Under the pieces are notes generated by a model. The model was not told where the DNA came from, made no database searches, and saw nothing but the letters and a program-made list of their open reading frames with translations. From Mactra quadrangularis (taxonomy: Eukaryota; Mollusca; Bivalvia; Venerida; Mactridae), in NCBI GenBank assembly GCA_025267735.1, contig CM046294.1, forward strand, positions 42,693,570 through 42,757,569: 64,000 nucleotides of DNA. The letters are read 5' to 3'. Below are positions 25,101 through 40,100 of this stretch, in pieces; within the stretch, counting starts at the first letter, position 1; each line of letters begins with the position of its first letter. A program made the translations under genes and the position numbers.

Positions 25101-28100
25101 GTAATCCCTTTCTTTGATCGGACTTCCATTAATTTTGACGATATTGAGTCAATTCTAATGGATACTGTTTGATGACATTAAGGTGTAGAAGATGTGTGTC
25201 AAAAGAGACAGTACATTTATTCATGTTTGGATTTCAACATTAAATGCATTTCTGATAGTTTCAGCCTTTGGTCACAGATTATTCACAGACTATTCAGCGA
25301 CTGTCAGGTAGTAAGTAAGCACGCATAATCTGCATTGTGAAATTATAACAATTAAAATTATATACCTGAGATGGTGAAGGAAAATAATCATCGGATGTCT
25401 GTTCCACTACTTCAGGTGTATTAAATCTAACTGATTTCTTAACACTTTCAGGTGTCTTGATTTCAGGAAAACTTGGCAGGGGAGGTAACTCTGACATTGT
25501 ATCAAACCTCCTGAAAATTTGACTATTCTATAAATAAACAGTGAAGATATCACTTCTAAACTAAGACTCACAACTTATTGCAATAATCAGCGATTTGGCA
25601 TGCAACAGAATACAGTGCAGCGTATGAAGACAAAGTTCGTTTTTTGATACAATCAATATTACATTGTAACAAGAGCTGTCAGAGGAGACAGCATGCTCGA
25701 CTTAGTAAGTGTTTGTCACAGGAGATGTGGTTGATGATAAGGAACATACATATTTTAAAATTTGAAAATATAACCGTAACAAATTCAAAGAAAAAAAAAA
25801 GAAATAAATAGAAAACTATAAGTTCAAGGGGGATAACTCTGAAAAAATGTATAAGGAGTTATGAATCTTGTCACATGAGATGTGGTTGATAATAAGGAAC
25901 ATATATCTAAAGTTTGAAGTCAATACCTGAAGAAATAAAACAGTTGCAGTAAAAACAAACATTTTTTAAAGAAAACTCTAATTTCAAGGGGAGATAATTC
26001 TGAAAAAAATATATTTGGAGTTATGAACCTTGTCACATGAGATGTGGTTGATAATAAGGAACATATATTTAAAGTCAATACCTAAAGAAATAAAACAGTT
26101 GCAGTAAAAACAAATATTTATTAAAGAAAACTATAAGTTCAAGGGGGATAACTTTGAAAATAATGTATATGGAGTTATGAACCTTGTCACATGAGATGTG
26201 GTTGATAATAAGGAACATATATTTAAAGTTTGAAATCAATACCTAAAGAAATAAAACAGTCGCAGTAAAAACAAACATTTTTTAAAGAAAACTCTAAGTT
26301 CAAGGGGAGATAATTCTGAAAAAAATGCATTCGGAGTTATGGACCATGTCACATGAGATGTGGTTGATAGAAAGGAACATATATTTAAAGTTTGAAGTTA
26401 ATATCTTAAGAAATAACAAAGATACAGAAGAAAGTATTTTACTGCACAAAAACTTTAATCTGTGCACAAAAACTTCAATCAGTTCAAGGGGAGATAATTC
26501 TTCAAAAAATGTGTTTGGAGTTATGGACCTTGTCACATGAGATGTGGTTGATAGTAAGGAACATATATTTAAAGTTTGAAGTTAATATCTTAAGAAATAA
26601 CAAAGATATAAAAGAAAATATTTTACTGCACAAAAACTTTAATCAGAAGTGTGGACGCGGACGCGGACGCCGACGCTGGGGCGAGTAGGAGAGCTCTACA
26701 TTACTTCGTAAAGTCGAGCTAAAAATAAATGATCTCTTTTAACTACAGGAATATCAACCCTTTTACTTTTAAACCTAAGGTACAGATGCAAAGTCAAACT
26801 TTGCATTAAACTTTCTTTTTCAAATGAGTGCATAAAGAATGAAAGATGTAAACACAATAGGATTGAGGTTAAACTACTGTTTTAAACATTTGTATCAGGG
26901 TGCTTAAGTGGTTATATGGATAAATATACATGTAAATGAGTATGCACAAAATCAAACTCTTTTGGTACAGTGCAGTTGAACGGGGACATTTTAAGAAATT
27001 CAATGTTAACATAGCCGAAAGTTTTAGGTAAAGAAACATTTTTACATAAAAATTTTCAGGGAAATAAACATTTTTAACCCATGATGCTTAGCGTCTGTGT
27101 ACAAAGGTCAGTAAGAGTGTTTGTGTACAAAATGAAATTTGACAAATTAGTAAAGTGCCCTAAAAAATGAACTTTTGAGAAAAACAAATCATGCATACAA
27201 CACATAATTTTGCTAAGTTTAAAGCTTATTCATAATCCTGTGACATAGTTGGACTAATTTTCAGAATCCCCCTTATTTTAGAATTTGCTCAGATGACTCC
27301 TTGTTATTTTTTGTAAGGGTAAATGTGAAATTGTTTAATACAAGTAAGTTGGTTAGTTTGTTTTATTTACAGTCAACAAGACATAATAACATACAGTCTT
27401 GGCCTTAACCCACTAGCCCAAAGCCCGGGACAAGCTAAAACATATTCAGGCTAGTGAAAATGAATTGTTTAGTATGGTTGAGCTAGTTGATAAGTTTGCC
27501 CTTTAATATATAGCATGATAAATTCAGGCTAATGATTGAACTTAAGGCAATTATTGAACATGTAAAGAGCTTTTTAAATGACTAAAAGAACAGATTTTGT
27601 CCTGGGACATTTGAAGCAAGTATAATCATTCAATAACTTAGTCTTCAGATTTAGTATAATACAGATCTATTAAACAAGACTCAAACCTTCCAAGTTCTTC
27701 TACAAAGTCTTCACATCTTGACACGGTGTCAGTGTTGCTGCCAGTCTTGTGTTCAATTGATTCGACCACATCAGTACTGCAAACTGTGTCATTCCTAGTT
27801 TCAAAATCCATATTTTCCATGAACTCATTTTCATCATAACTATCCCCATTTACATCATCTATCCTTCCTAAATCATTTCTCAATATTTCATTCTCAGTTT
27901 TTCTATCACACTTTTGGTCATCCGTTCCTCTCCTTAAGTCATTTCCAACATGTTCATTTTCAGCTTGAAACAAAGTCTTAACACTAGTTCTTAATTTAGA
28001 ATTGCAGTTTTTAAGTTTTTCAGAGTTTTTCGTACCAAGAGTGACTTGTTTCATATTTTCAATGGTTTTATCACATTTACTTGCCCTTGAATTATCTCCC

Positions 28101-31100
28101 TTATTTTCATCATGTACTAGTTTTCTATTCACAGTATAATCAAGAATGCTGGGTAATTTTTTACTGGTTCCCGTAATTCCAACCTCAGCTGGTTCCAGTT
28201 TTTGCATTTGTATTCCAATCTGGAATGAAAAAAGGTAACTTTTTTCTTTTATGTTTTAAGGTAAAATGTGGTATTATTTTATGAAAATATATCATCTTAA
28301 ATATTTTTTTGAAGTGAAAATATTACCTCAAATGATGTCATCTTGTAGGAAATGTAAGTGTACTTCACCAAGTGTTAGAGTAGTGGTCAATTGTTGGGAC
28401 TCAATTCGAGATCCTGAGATTAAGGGTTCAAGCCCCACTAAAAGTTCTGCTAATTTCCATGAGCAATAAATTTAAGTAACATTGTTCCATTTCACATAAG
28501 TGTAGGTAAATGGGTATTATGAGGAATCAACTGTCTGAAGTTGAATTCAATGATCAGGGGTTATAATAGAAAATTGTAAAGAAGGCTGAGCATGTATATG
28601 GAAGGAAACTTGAAACCTCACTTTAACTTATAACAAAAAACAAAAGCAATTAACTTCCATCCTTCAACCATCAATTATCAAGAAATGTAATGTGGAAACC
28701 ACATTAAAGCCGGATTAAAAAATTTTAACGCAAAAAAATTACAAAGGGAAATAATCTTCAAAATACAGCCAGGTAGAGTTGTGGTTACTTTCATCAGTTT
28801 CATTCTGTTTATCACATGATATGTTATCATTGTATGAAGTTTCATAAAGATCTGCCAATAAATGGCAGAAACATATGCTAAATTAAAAATTTAACACAAT
28901 TGTTAACGACACCGGATGCGTGCCCGCCCAACCACCTGTCTGACCCCCTGCACACCCGCCCGCCAGTGTTTCGCAAATTATTAGCCTCATGTTTTCGTTG
29001 AAAAATCCAGCTAAAAATCTATAAAACTGTTAAAATAGTGTGATGTATTTTCAAGGTCAAAGAAACAAAATATATATTACCCCTCTCAGATCCGCAGGTT
29101 CAGCTTTATGTTGTCTAAGTAGTCCAATGGTTTCCTTAGCAACAATTCTAGATTCATCAGTAGCCAATGGTAGAGATACTGACTTGGAGAAATTGTTACA
29201 TATTCCATGACCTGAAATATTGATACAAATTCCTCAGTAACAAAGTAAGTTCTGCTATTTGCCACATTTTTCTAGACCTGAAAGTCCTTTAATATAAGCC
29301 TGAAGATTTTTTCACAGTATTAAAGGAAATGCTTTTTAAATATCAGAGTAAATGGACATTACATAACATTTTCAACAGTATCTTTTCAACCCAATTTTTT
29401 TGGTTGCATTTAATGTCTACATATTGTAACTATAGTTGTACATTCAATAATCACCCCACTCATCATTCCTGGAAAGGCTAAAACTCTGGAACTTAAGGCA
29501 CATGCTTCTTTCAGTGAATGACAACTGTCTGCATGATTAACAATCACTGTAAGGAAGGAGAATTGCTGAAGAAATTATTTCATGACCAAGCTCAACAAGG
29601 TTTGCCCTATCCTGAAATTAAAGCTATGACCCTTCCATCAAATGAATTTGTGTGCTACCATCTGAGCTAGCAAGGCTTTAGCCAAGGTAGGGAAAAGGCA
29701 ACATGAAAGATAGTTCAAAATTTCTACTATCTTGAAACTCATTATAACATCAGGTTTTACATTCAGTAAAACTCGGATATAACATACTCAGTTATAACAT
29801 TCACTCGGTTACAACATACCATTTTTTCTGGCCCGTTTTTCACCCTTATATATAACATACTTAGTATGCTATATGGATATAACATACCTCGGTTATAACA
29901 TACCTTTTTTCTATGGCCCAGCAAGTATGTTATATCTGAGTTTTACTGTACTATAAAAAGAAGTTCCATCATACCCATAAACTTTGAAGTTTCTTTAGGT
30001 GCATCTTTTCTTCGAACCATTAATTTCAATGTTATAGTTTTTCCTTTCATTTTTATATTTTTCAATCTAGAACAAACTTCTTCTGAGAGTTCTTCCATAA
30101 ATTTGGCAGCGTCATGATCCTAGAACAAAATATATGAAAACATACAGTACACTCAAATAGTCCTTGGAAAAAAACTAATTTTAGGATAGTTTATTTATTT
30201 TATTGGATTTAACGCAGTGTCAACACAATTTAGGTCAGTTTATGGCGTCCAACACACCTAACCTAACTTTCCTGGACCATTGTATATAACCAGTACTCAC
30301 CTACCCTTCCACAAGGCCGGAAACTTCTCCATATTATCTAATCAATGGAGGAAAATTGACATTATTGTCAAATTTTCATGGAAGGGTATAACCTCCCCAG
30401 GTGAATCTTAGGGATAATTTTTTTTTTTTAGGATAAATTGATACACTTCAAATCAACAGAGAGTCATCTCAGCAAATTTCAAAATCAGCATTAATCAGTT
30501 CATCAACACATGATTCAAACTAGTATGCATGTTAAGTTTTAATAAAAATTTTATTTGTCCAAGAACATTTTTGAGGCATAGTTTAATCAAGAGCAATACG
30601 GTAAATTTGAAACATATTTTACTCCACAATCGTAAAACTAATTGCACTTTGTATGCTGGACAGGGAGATCAGCTGGAAAAGTATGTGGCCATAAACAACA
30701 GAAACTATAATGTATTAACATAACATAACATAACATAAACTTTAATATAGGACATTTTAGATTCAACTATTCGAATTAATTCATGAACATCTATCTTTAA
30801 ATTGTTCATTGTGCTGTGGTCATTGGGATGCATGACCAAGAACTAATCATACTTTTTAAAATTTATGTAACTTAATCTGTGAGTTACAGACATATGCCCT
30901 TAAAGTTCTAATCTTTACCTACCGTAGAAAACCGTATCCCATAATTCACTTCAGCCGAGACAGATTTCCGTTGCTGCTCTATTTTGATTGGTCGATCATC
31001 TTGGCCCCTACAGTATTTATACATGGATTGGCCAGTTTTAGGACCAAATTCTTTCTGTAATACTTCCAGGCTCACAGTCTGTAGATCACCACAAGTTCTT

Positions 31101-34100
31101 ACATTCATAGCTTCAAATCTCTTTGTTAGTGACCAACCAACACCTGTTATATAAAAAAAAGTTTGAAAATTTGTCAAATTTTTTCATACTTTTTCTTCTT
31201 TCAATAGTTTTACTTCAAGTCCAATTCATTCATTAATTCTAGATCAAGTAAGATGAACTCATAAGATTCTGAATAGAATTCAAAGATCTATAAATTTAGA
31301 GTTGTACAGTGAAAATATGGCATCAAAATGACATCATCTTAAAAGACATATGACATCATTTTTATGAAAATATTACATCATCTTAGAGGAGAAATAAGGT
31401 TGCCTTATAGCTGTGGAAATATATCAAATGGAACATGAAAAAACATGAAAGCTTGGCTTTTTCAGCCTATCTCACAGGGCTGAATATGGGCCCCATTCCC
31501 AATGCCAAAAAACAACCATTTTTCCCAATTTCAAGAAAAAAAATCCAAATCTTGTTAAATAATTCCCTTTGAACATGATTTCAATAAATACACGAGAATT
31601 TGCAGTGAAAGCCTCACTGAACTGTCAGAACAAACTTTTTAAAAGCACTGCAACACTTTCAGAGACACCAAAGCAAGGCATATAAAGATTTAATGCAGAA
31701 ACATTAATGATGAAATTTCCAAATTGGGTTGATTTGTCAGTATTTTTTTCCTAAATCAGACTATTTAGCGTGCTAAAATTCCCAATTTGGGCAGAGGCCT
31801 TTTTCCCAAATCCCCTTGAAAAAAGCCCTGGCAAGAAACAAAATATTTGCCAATTCTGGACTAAGATCAACTTTAACTTGTGAACTTAGAAAATTATACA
31901 TTCGAACTCTAAAAAAACATGTTCTCTGAGCTCATTTGATGAGACAAAAATTAATATTGCACCAAAATTAAGAAAACTTGACTGTTTTATAAACTATAAA
32001 AAATACTGCAGTGGATCGCAGAGTAAAATCTAACAAACCTGGTAAATCTCTTACTGGTTGATTTCTAATATATTCACTAACTAAATCTCCTGTTAAATAA
32101 AACTGACCATTAGGTTTAGCCTTCCTTGTTGCCATACGTGCAAGTAGTATACTTGAACCTAGAATTTATAATGGATTGTTTTCAAGTAGAAAATTCAAAT
32201 ATAATTAAGGAATAATTTCAGCTTTCAACAATGCAACATAGTCTTTCTTTAGCAGATAATGTTCCAGTTTTCAAGTTGGAAAATGAACTGCTTCACTCTG
32301 AACTTGAATCTAGCCTTTTTTGTAGTAAGATTATGATGAAAGGGACAGTGTACCTAACCATCCACATTGGGATTCACCAGTACAAGACTTTGATTCTTGC
32401 CAAGCAACTGCCATTTATATCACATAAAGAATCATGGAATACCAGTTTAAAAATGACCATTATATATGAATACAGAATGGCATTACTACTAATTGAATTA
32501 TAATAATTTATTAGTCCCACTAATATGAATAATACCTGGGAAGTTTCAGCTCAAGAATATTACCCATTCTGCAATGATCATTAATTTTCAGCCCAACTGT
32601 GGCAAGTTCATTCAATAGTGTGTTTATCAATAATAACTGTTTATAGACAAGGCAGGAAAGAAATAAATTTAATCATGTGACCATTATACCTGCCAAAAAA
32701 TTGTCCAAATTTCGATACTATATTATATGAAGGCCAAGGAATACTTTCCATTCAGGAAGCAAGATATTTCCCTACAGTGCTTCCCATTTAGGAAGCAAAT
32801 GTCAAAATGACAGGGTAAAATTGCAGCTGCATAAAAGTTTTCAACCTACAAAATTATGAAAAACAGGGATAGAGAGGATTTTGCCATTTGCTTCCAATTG
32901 GGCAACACTGAAGGGAAATCACCTAGCTTCCTAAACAGTAAGTATTCACAAACTGATGAATAGCGTCTAATCCATCAAATACAAAATGTTAACTAACCAA
33001 TGCCAGCTGACGCAGTACAACCTGTCATGTTATAGATTTCTGATCGTAGAAGAGTCGAGAACTCAAGGGGCGTGGCTCCGGTGTTCCGTAATAAATCTGT
33101 ACAATCTATCAACATTTCATCACAACTCACAGCTTCAATATCATGCGTATAACTGAAAAAAAAATGAAAATATTTTCTGATACGCTTAATGGTTGGTCAA
33201 TTGTTGATCAATGAAAATATACAGTGAAATATATTTTTTTTGCTGTCAATTTCTTCAAATATACTGTCAAATTACTAAATGGCATCCCCTTAGAAGAAAA
33301 TGACGCCAATAAGGGCCTATAGTCAGTTATTTCCCTTTGCATACTCTTCAAATAGCTAGGTTCAATCAGTTGGATTACTTGGATTTTACCCTTATTTTCA
33401 ATGCCAATTTGACTCATGAATCTTAAATACCTTAATATCTTAATTAACAAGGAAGATATTTCATGAAATATTTTATTATCCTTTCATATGACTTCAATGA
33501 TAAAGTCCAAGGATTCCAACTGATAGGACCTACTTGCCTATTGGCTATGCTTCAGTCTGTATCAGGCAAAAAATAACTTTACTAACATCCCTCATTGTGA
33601 CACAATTTCATTATTCTAGAATGCAGCCCTAGAAGTAATGGGTGTGAAGGTGATAAATGCTCAAAAATCTGTATTTCAACTACAATATTCAGTCTAGGCA
33701 AATTATCAACTACCAAACAAGATACATGTAACCCAATAAAAGTCCATGGTCCAAACTGAGATTCGAACCAACGACCTCTCGAGTCGTAAGAGGACGCTCT
33801 ACCACATTGCCATAAAAGCTAGCATGAAGGCAAGGGAGTACAAGTGCTGTGCTATACCTATGCTACACACACTCCCTCCATAACAGAATTTGTCCTTGAA
33901 TTTATTGGAGCTTGATTGTCTGTGGGACTATCTAAGGGTGCAATCACACAATTCCTAATGGATTATTTACATTGAGCGCCAAATGTAACTTGATAAAAAT
34001 CCATGGTCCGAACTGAGATTCGAACCCACAACCTCTTGAGTCATAAGCGGACACTCTACCATGTTGCCATAAAAGCTAGTTTGAAGGCAAGGGAGTACAA

Positions 34101-37100
34101 GTTGTTATATATATTATCCCTCTGCTACACACACATTCATCATAGTTCAAAATTGTTTAAAAAAAGATAGCATAAAACAATGTCTAATTATGACAGTTTT
34201 TTTTTCTGTTCATGTATGTAAGTCATACATCATAACATCATTATTCATGCTGGAATGCCAGCTTTTTGTTTCCTTATTTGTAATAGGAGCATTAATGCAT
34301 ATCCTACCTGGCAACAGTATCATACAGTATTTTAGAAACTTCTTTATAACCATCAAAATCATATGATATAGTCACTAATTCTGGACATATACTTTTTGCT
34401 TGACCCATAAACATACCATTTCTCAAACCAGCCTAAATGAAAGTATACACCAACAAATATTGAAGTTCATATACATATTATACTAATTTATTTTACTTGA
34501 TCTGAAACAGGTTCTTACAACTTAGATTAATCACTTTCGAGTCTGCTTTCTGGTCCCCCACAAGTAAGCTAATTGGATAGAGTTTCTTGCTCAATGAAAC
34601 AACAGAGTAGATTTTCAATGGGAGTTGAACCAACACAGAGCTGGCTAAGCAATGATTACCAATCAAACATCCTAACCGCTCAGCCACACCTGAAGTTCAG
34701 TGTATGGATCTAATGATAAAATAATAAGCAAAAAGAAAGTAATGTGTGGTATTTCAGTCTTCGCCATAAATTTTCACACACATACTGAAAATTATGAATC
34801 TGCCAGCTTATCCAATGTAAAATAAGCGATTACACTAGTGGAGAAATTTTTAATCAGGTTTTAATTAGATAGAATCTGAAGCAAAGAAGTGAGAAGATTA
34901 CCTTTCTAGCTTCGTAACTACACGAGGCGATCTCAGCCATTGAATGAAAGGATTCTGTTGTTGTTTTAGAAGTAGAAGAAACATTGTTGCAATCATCATC
35001 GTCATCACCATTATCATCATCATCATCAGGAAAGTCAGGAAAACTAGTTGAAACTAAATAATATGATGATTAAAATAAGCTCAAGTCCAATAATACAATA
35101 CTATCTTTAAGTACACAGAAACCTTACTAATAAAACAGGTACCTCTGTGGATGGTCTGCTAGAAAGTCCCATATGACAGGCCCCGGTTTCACAAAAAAAC
35201 TCAACTTTGTACTCAAACTCAATCTTTTGTTTTGATCATATATTTTACTTATTTAATCAATCTTACAACTAATGTAGTATCATTAGAAACCCTAACAGTG
35301 ATTTAAAAGTCATATTATATAAAATAAAAATGACTTACATGTTTGAATAAGGTTTAATTTGATTGTATTAATTTGAGTCTGTTAATGAACTGTTGAGTTC
35401 AGTTTCAAGTGAATATTGAGTTTGTGGCTTTAAGATTTTAATCAAACCCATGAAATTTTATGTTGATACATTTTATATATTTTCATTATTATGACCATCT
35501 AATAACATAAATTCCAAGTACATTTGCATGCTATTTAGAGACCAAAAACACTTGAGTCTGTTATTGAGTTTGTACTTAAGTTTGTTTGTGAAACTGGGGC
35601 CAGGTTTTATTGTAACTTACTGAACTTTCTTACATTTTCACCATTTCATATTTTGAATCATATCAGGCCATGCCATATCGGAATTGTGTTAAGCATCCAC
35701 ATGCGCATAGGTTTTAGAGTCCTCGATCAAAATAAAAAACAAAATTGTTGGTATTTTTTTCTTAAATTTCTATGTTCCGGGACTCGATACGACAATTAAT
35801 TTCAGGGAAAATTGTGTTCATTGTAAGCTATTTACCATAACCGTGTCATTAATACAATACATATTTTACGTAAAAACGCTAGTCATTTTATATTAATTCT
35901 GACCATTGTTTCATATTATGAGGATGCTATTCCATCGAAAAAATGATATAATGAATTGTTTTTGCCGCAAAAATATTTGTGTTTTCATTTTCGGTTTGTG
36001 TGTTTTTGTGAATAAGTACCTAGGTTTGTCAAATTTGAGTTGACGCTTAACACAATTCCATTTTGGCATGGCCTTATCTTTTTTCAGCAAATGTCATTAA
36101 AATACACTGTTTCAATATCAAAGGGAGATAATGCTTGAAGTTTTCATAAATAATTTTGTAACAGAATGTTATTTTACAAGAAATGTAATGTGGAAACCAC
36201 ATTAAAGCCGGATTTAAAATCTTTAACGCAAAAATTACAAAGGGAAATAATCCATAATAAAGCCAGGTAGAGTTGGGGTTACTTTCTAATTCTGTTCATC
36301 ACATGGTATGTTATCATTGTATGAAGTTTCATAAAGATCTGACAATAAATTGCAGAGATATATGCTAAATTGAAAACTTTAAAGCAATTGTTAACGACAC
36401 CCTTAAAAAATCCAGTTAATGACATTTAAACAAGCAAAATGATTAACGTGGTGTAATGATTGGAAGTTTTATGGTTAGTTAGCATTTATCATCCTTTTCA
36501 AATATAATAATGACTGTAAATTAGCATGAGGGGAATTCTACTTAAAAAAGAGACAGCCATTCCACCTTAAGTGAACATCCAATTCAATATTGCCCTACCT
36601 TGAGGAAATCCATTCTGATTGGCTGCCTTCTTTTTACCTGGCCCCTTTCTACCACCTTGAAGAACCTTTAACTCTCTCTGTCGTCTTTCATAAATCAAGT
36701 CAGAGTTGGGGTCAGGCTTGGCCCCTTTACCCCTAGAGTGAGTTACAGCTACAGGCTTCCCTCTCAAATCAGGTCTTTTCCTCAACCCCACAGATACAAA
36801 GAAACAATCCATATCAATATGCATAATACACTTTTTACTAGGATTTGTAAATATATCATCCACAGTTACTTCCCTTTCTGACACAGCATCTTGAATTACC
36901 TCCCTTTGTAAAACAATCTGTTTTAGTTTTTCTCTTCCTGGAAAGTTATTTCCCTTGCTCTGCAGTTCATTTACATAATTCTTCCACTCAGCTTTCCATG
37001 TGGAAAGGTAATGAAGTCTAGAATTGTTGTAAAACTCGTTCAAGAATTTAGGATCGCCTGCTTTAGCTGGCGAAACAGAACTGTTCAATTCCTTACGAAT

Positions 37101-40100
37101 ACTCTGATTGCTAACCCCAGGAATGGTGTCCCTTATATCATTCTGTGCGCAATTACTGTTCATAACACTACTATCATGTATTCCCAGAAAACTTTTATCC
37201 TTTTCGTCACTTCTGTTCAAAATTTCATCGTCCATAAGATTTTCACTACTTGATTCATTAATTTCAAAATTACGTTTTTCAACATTTTCCGAAGAGTTTC
37301 TAGACTGTGTCTGTTCCATAGACTGGTTACTAGTTTCTACCACAGAAGTAAAAGATTGTAAACCCTTCTGTATTCCACCAGTCTGAGCAGTGTACAATAA
37401 ATACTTGGCGTAGGAGAGAAGTTTTCCTGCAGCAATACTTGTAATATAAATGAAAAAATAAATTACTAGAGAGTTAACTAAAATCCCTTTAAAAATGCAT
37501 TTTGGGTAATATTGAGTAATTTCTAATCGGCACTGGATAATCGGTAGGATAATCAACAAGCCTGGTTTATGAATCAGTACTTTTACTAGCCTGAATCCCT
37601 TTTCATGACTCGGGAGCTCCGGAGGTAACGGGTTAAGGCAATGACTTTGGAACTAAAAAGCGTCATGTGTAATTAATTTCAGACCATAAGATCTGTAAAA
37701 CACATTGCAAGTCCTCATAAATCGTCTACAAATTAAGGGATTTAGCAAAGCAATTCCAATTCATACAAAATATATTTTCTGCATCAAAAATTATTTGAAT
37801 CACAAAAAAAGTTTGGCAGCAGACTCTGACAAGGGAAGAGTAAAAATTTAAAAAGTTGACATTGAAACACCAACTCCCAGATGGACCCTGTCCCCTTTTT
37901 CAGAATTCTAGAATAACCAAAAATAAAGTAGTACCTTTCAGTGATCCATTCAGGTCTTACAACTTTCAGTCCTTTCAGTTCTTTGATTTTACTGTAAGGT
38001 AAGTTAGTAGCTATAACATGAGTAACTCTAGTACGATATAAATAGGTCTCATAATTACCACCATGTAACATCATTAATCTCTTTAACTCATCCGATGAAG
38101 GTTCTAAAATATAAAATACAAGTCACAAGAGTTAACTCCCTTTGTACAGGGTACAAAAACAAGTATAGGGTTGTCTCCCTTTTTATCAATCAAAGTATAA
38201 TACTATATCATTCAGAATTCCTCACCAATTTACTATGAATAACCTCCTCAGACAAATTTGGACGCCCCATTTGGAACTACTTTAGTGTCAAATGCACAAA
38301 CAAAATACTTCAACTGGTGTTGAAGTTAACAAACCCCGGACCATTTAGGTGGTGGTAAATGTCTCCTTCTTAGTCCATAAATTTGAAACACACAATTAAA
38401 TGATACCTGCTAATCAATATCATCACATATATAGTAAAAGTTATGAATTTTCAAAGCCTTAGGTGTTTACGACAAGAACTATTTTGCATAACCTTTAAGT
38501 GCATTGCCTTACATATGTCGTAAAAACTCCAGGTTATTGCAGGATCCCCCACAAATCCTAAAAAGATTATTCATTCAATGAATGGTTGAGATTTTCTGAA
38601 TGATACGATACAAGACTTATGTTAACCCCCTTAGTATAAGGTACACATTAATAGTATTGAGTTAACTCCCTTTGTGTCATTTTTTATTTCACGACTCCAC
38701 TTTCAAAAGTGTGTCCCTCCCTGTTGCTGGGTTATAAGTAGTCACACCATCCATATTGATAGAACAAATGGAGTTATTGTGGATAGGAAAATGGAGCAAA
38801 CGGGTGATAAGATAGCATATTTTCAGTCTCTAAAGATCTAGCATAGTAAGCCTCATTTTGGGAAAAAAGTCTGAATAAATGCAAATTTAGGATTAAATTT
38901 CAATCAGTACTTACTGGTATACCCATTAACATATATACTAATCCCTGAGAAGATTGTAGAACCACTTCCTTCTTTCCTTAACTCTCCAGGTTTGTCTTGA
39001 TTAAACTGATCCTGAAGTTTCTGTCTCTTTGCTGCCATATAACCTCCCTAAAATTATACCATATTCAGGGCTCGAATTTAACCAAAAACTTTGACTGTAC
39101 AGTGTAACCTCTGCAGAGCGACTTCTGGCGGAGTTTGGAAAAAGTGTCGGTCTGCAGAGGTATTGCTCTGCAGAGGTAGACTTTTTCTACCGATCACGAA
39201 ACAACTGCCACTTTCGGTACGGAAAAATGGCCGTTATCCATTCCGTAATGTAAATACAGTTATTAGCAGGTGCTGTTGCCGAAAGTAAAACGTTCTAATA
39301 TGATAACAAAGTGTTTAAGATAAATCATTATAACCGTCATAGACTTAGTGTCGCTGTACGGAGGTAAAAGATGAACTAAGGGAATTTATCTCAACAGCTG
39401 TTTACCACTCTGCGGAGATGTCGTTCATTAGAGGTAAATCATAGTGCAAAATCGACAGGGGAATTCTAATATGCCGCTCATCGGAGGTTGCCGCTCCTTA
39501 GAGGTGCCGTTAGCAGAGGTTATACTGTATTATACAATCAATCTATCTGGTTGTTTCAATGCTGAATACAGCCTCATTAGGTAAGACAGTAATATTTTTG
39601 TGGTGATTTAAACTTGCAAAATTTGCGAGTTAAAATAAAAGTTACTCCCAATTTTCAAAATCCAATCACATTTTGCAAGTATGTGAGCTTAAATTCAAGC
39701 CCTGCATATTATTACAGAAAAATATCTTCATTTGTTTCAAGGTTGTGTTGGAGTGTACAGATTTACATAAAGTAGAAGGTATATCCAGTCTGATTAAAAC
39801 CCATTCTCAAATTATCTGCTTGCACACTCACTTTTACAATCAATCTAGACTTGACATTACTTAAACACAATAAAGGAATGATTGGAAAATTATAGTGTAA
39901 ACACAGGAGCTATTTAACGTCCTGCAATAAAATATTGTTTTCTTTAAATTTAACATTTGTTCCTCCCATAGATCAAGATAAATTTATAACTTAAGGAACA
40001 GGGTTGTTGAAACATATCTATATTATAAAACTTCCATTACTCATAGGCGGATCCAGGATTTCTGGTTAGAGGGGGCGGAAAATTCTAGTTGGGGGGCGTT

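Noticed and set aside
28380..28450. tRNA-like SINE head (GGGTTCAAGCCCC box)
   Set aside because: A B-box-like motif is present, but the A-box is weak and no second copy was found, so it was not listed.
32231..32503. 90-codon plus-strand frame in REV1 intron 7
   Set aside because: No recognisable domain, no flanking signals; likely chance.
36567..37559. A 330-codon minus-strand frame taken as one protein
   Set aside because: Its first ~40 and last ~11 codons are intron sequence; the real REV1 exon is 36599-37437.
37784..38074. Minus frame continuing past the REV1 BRCT exon
   Set aside because: Homology stops at WITE and a GT donor follows; the remainder is intron.
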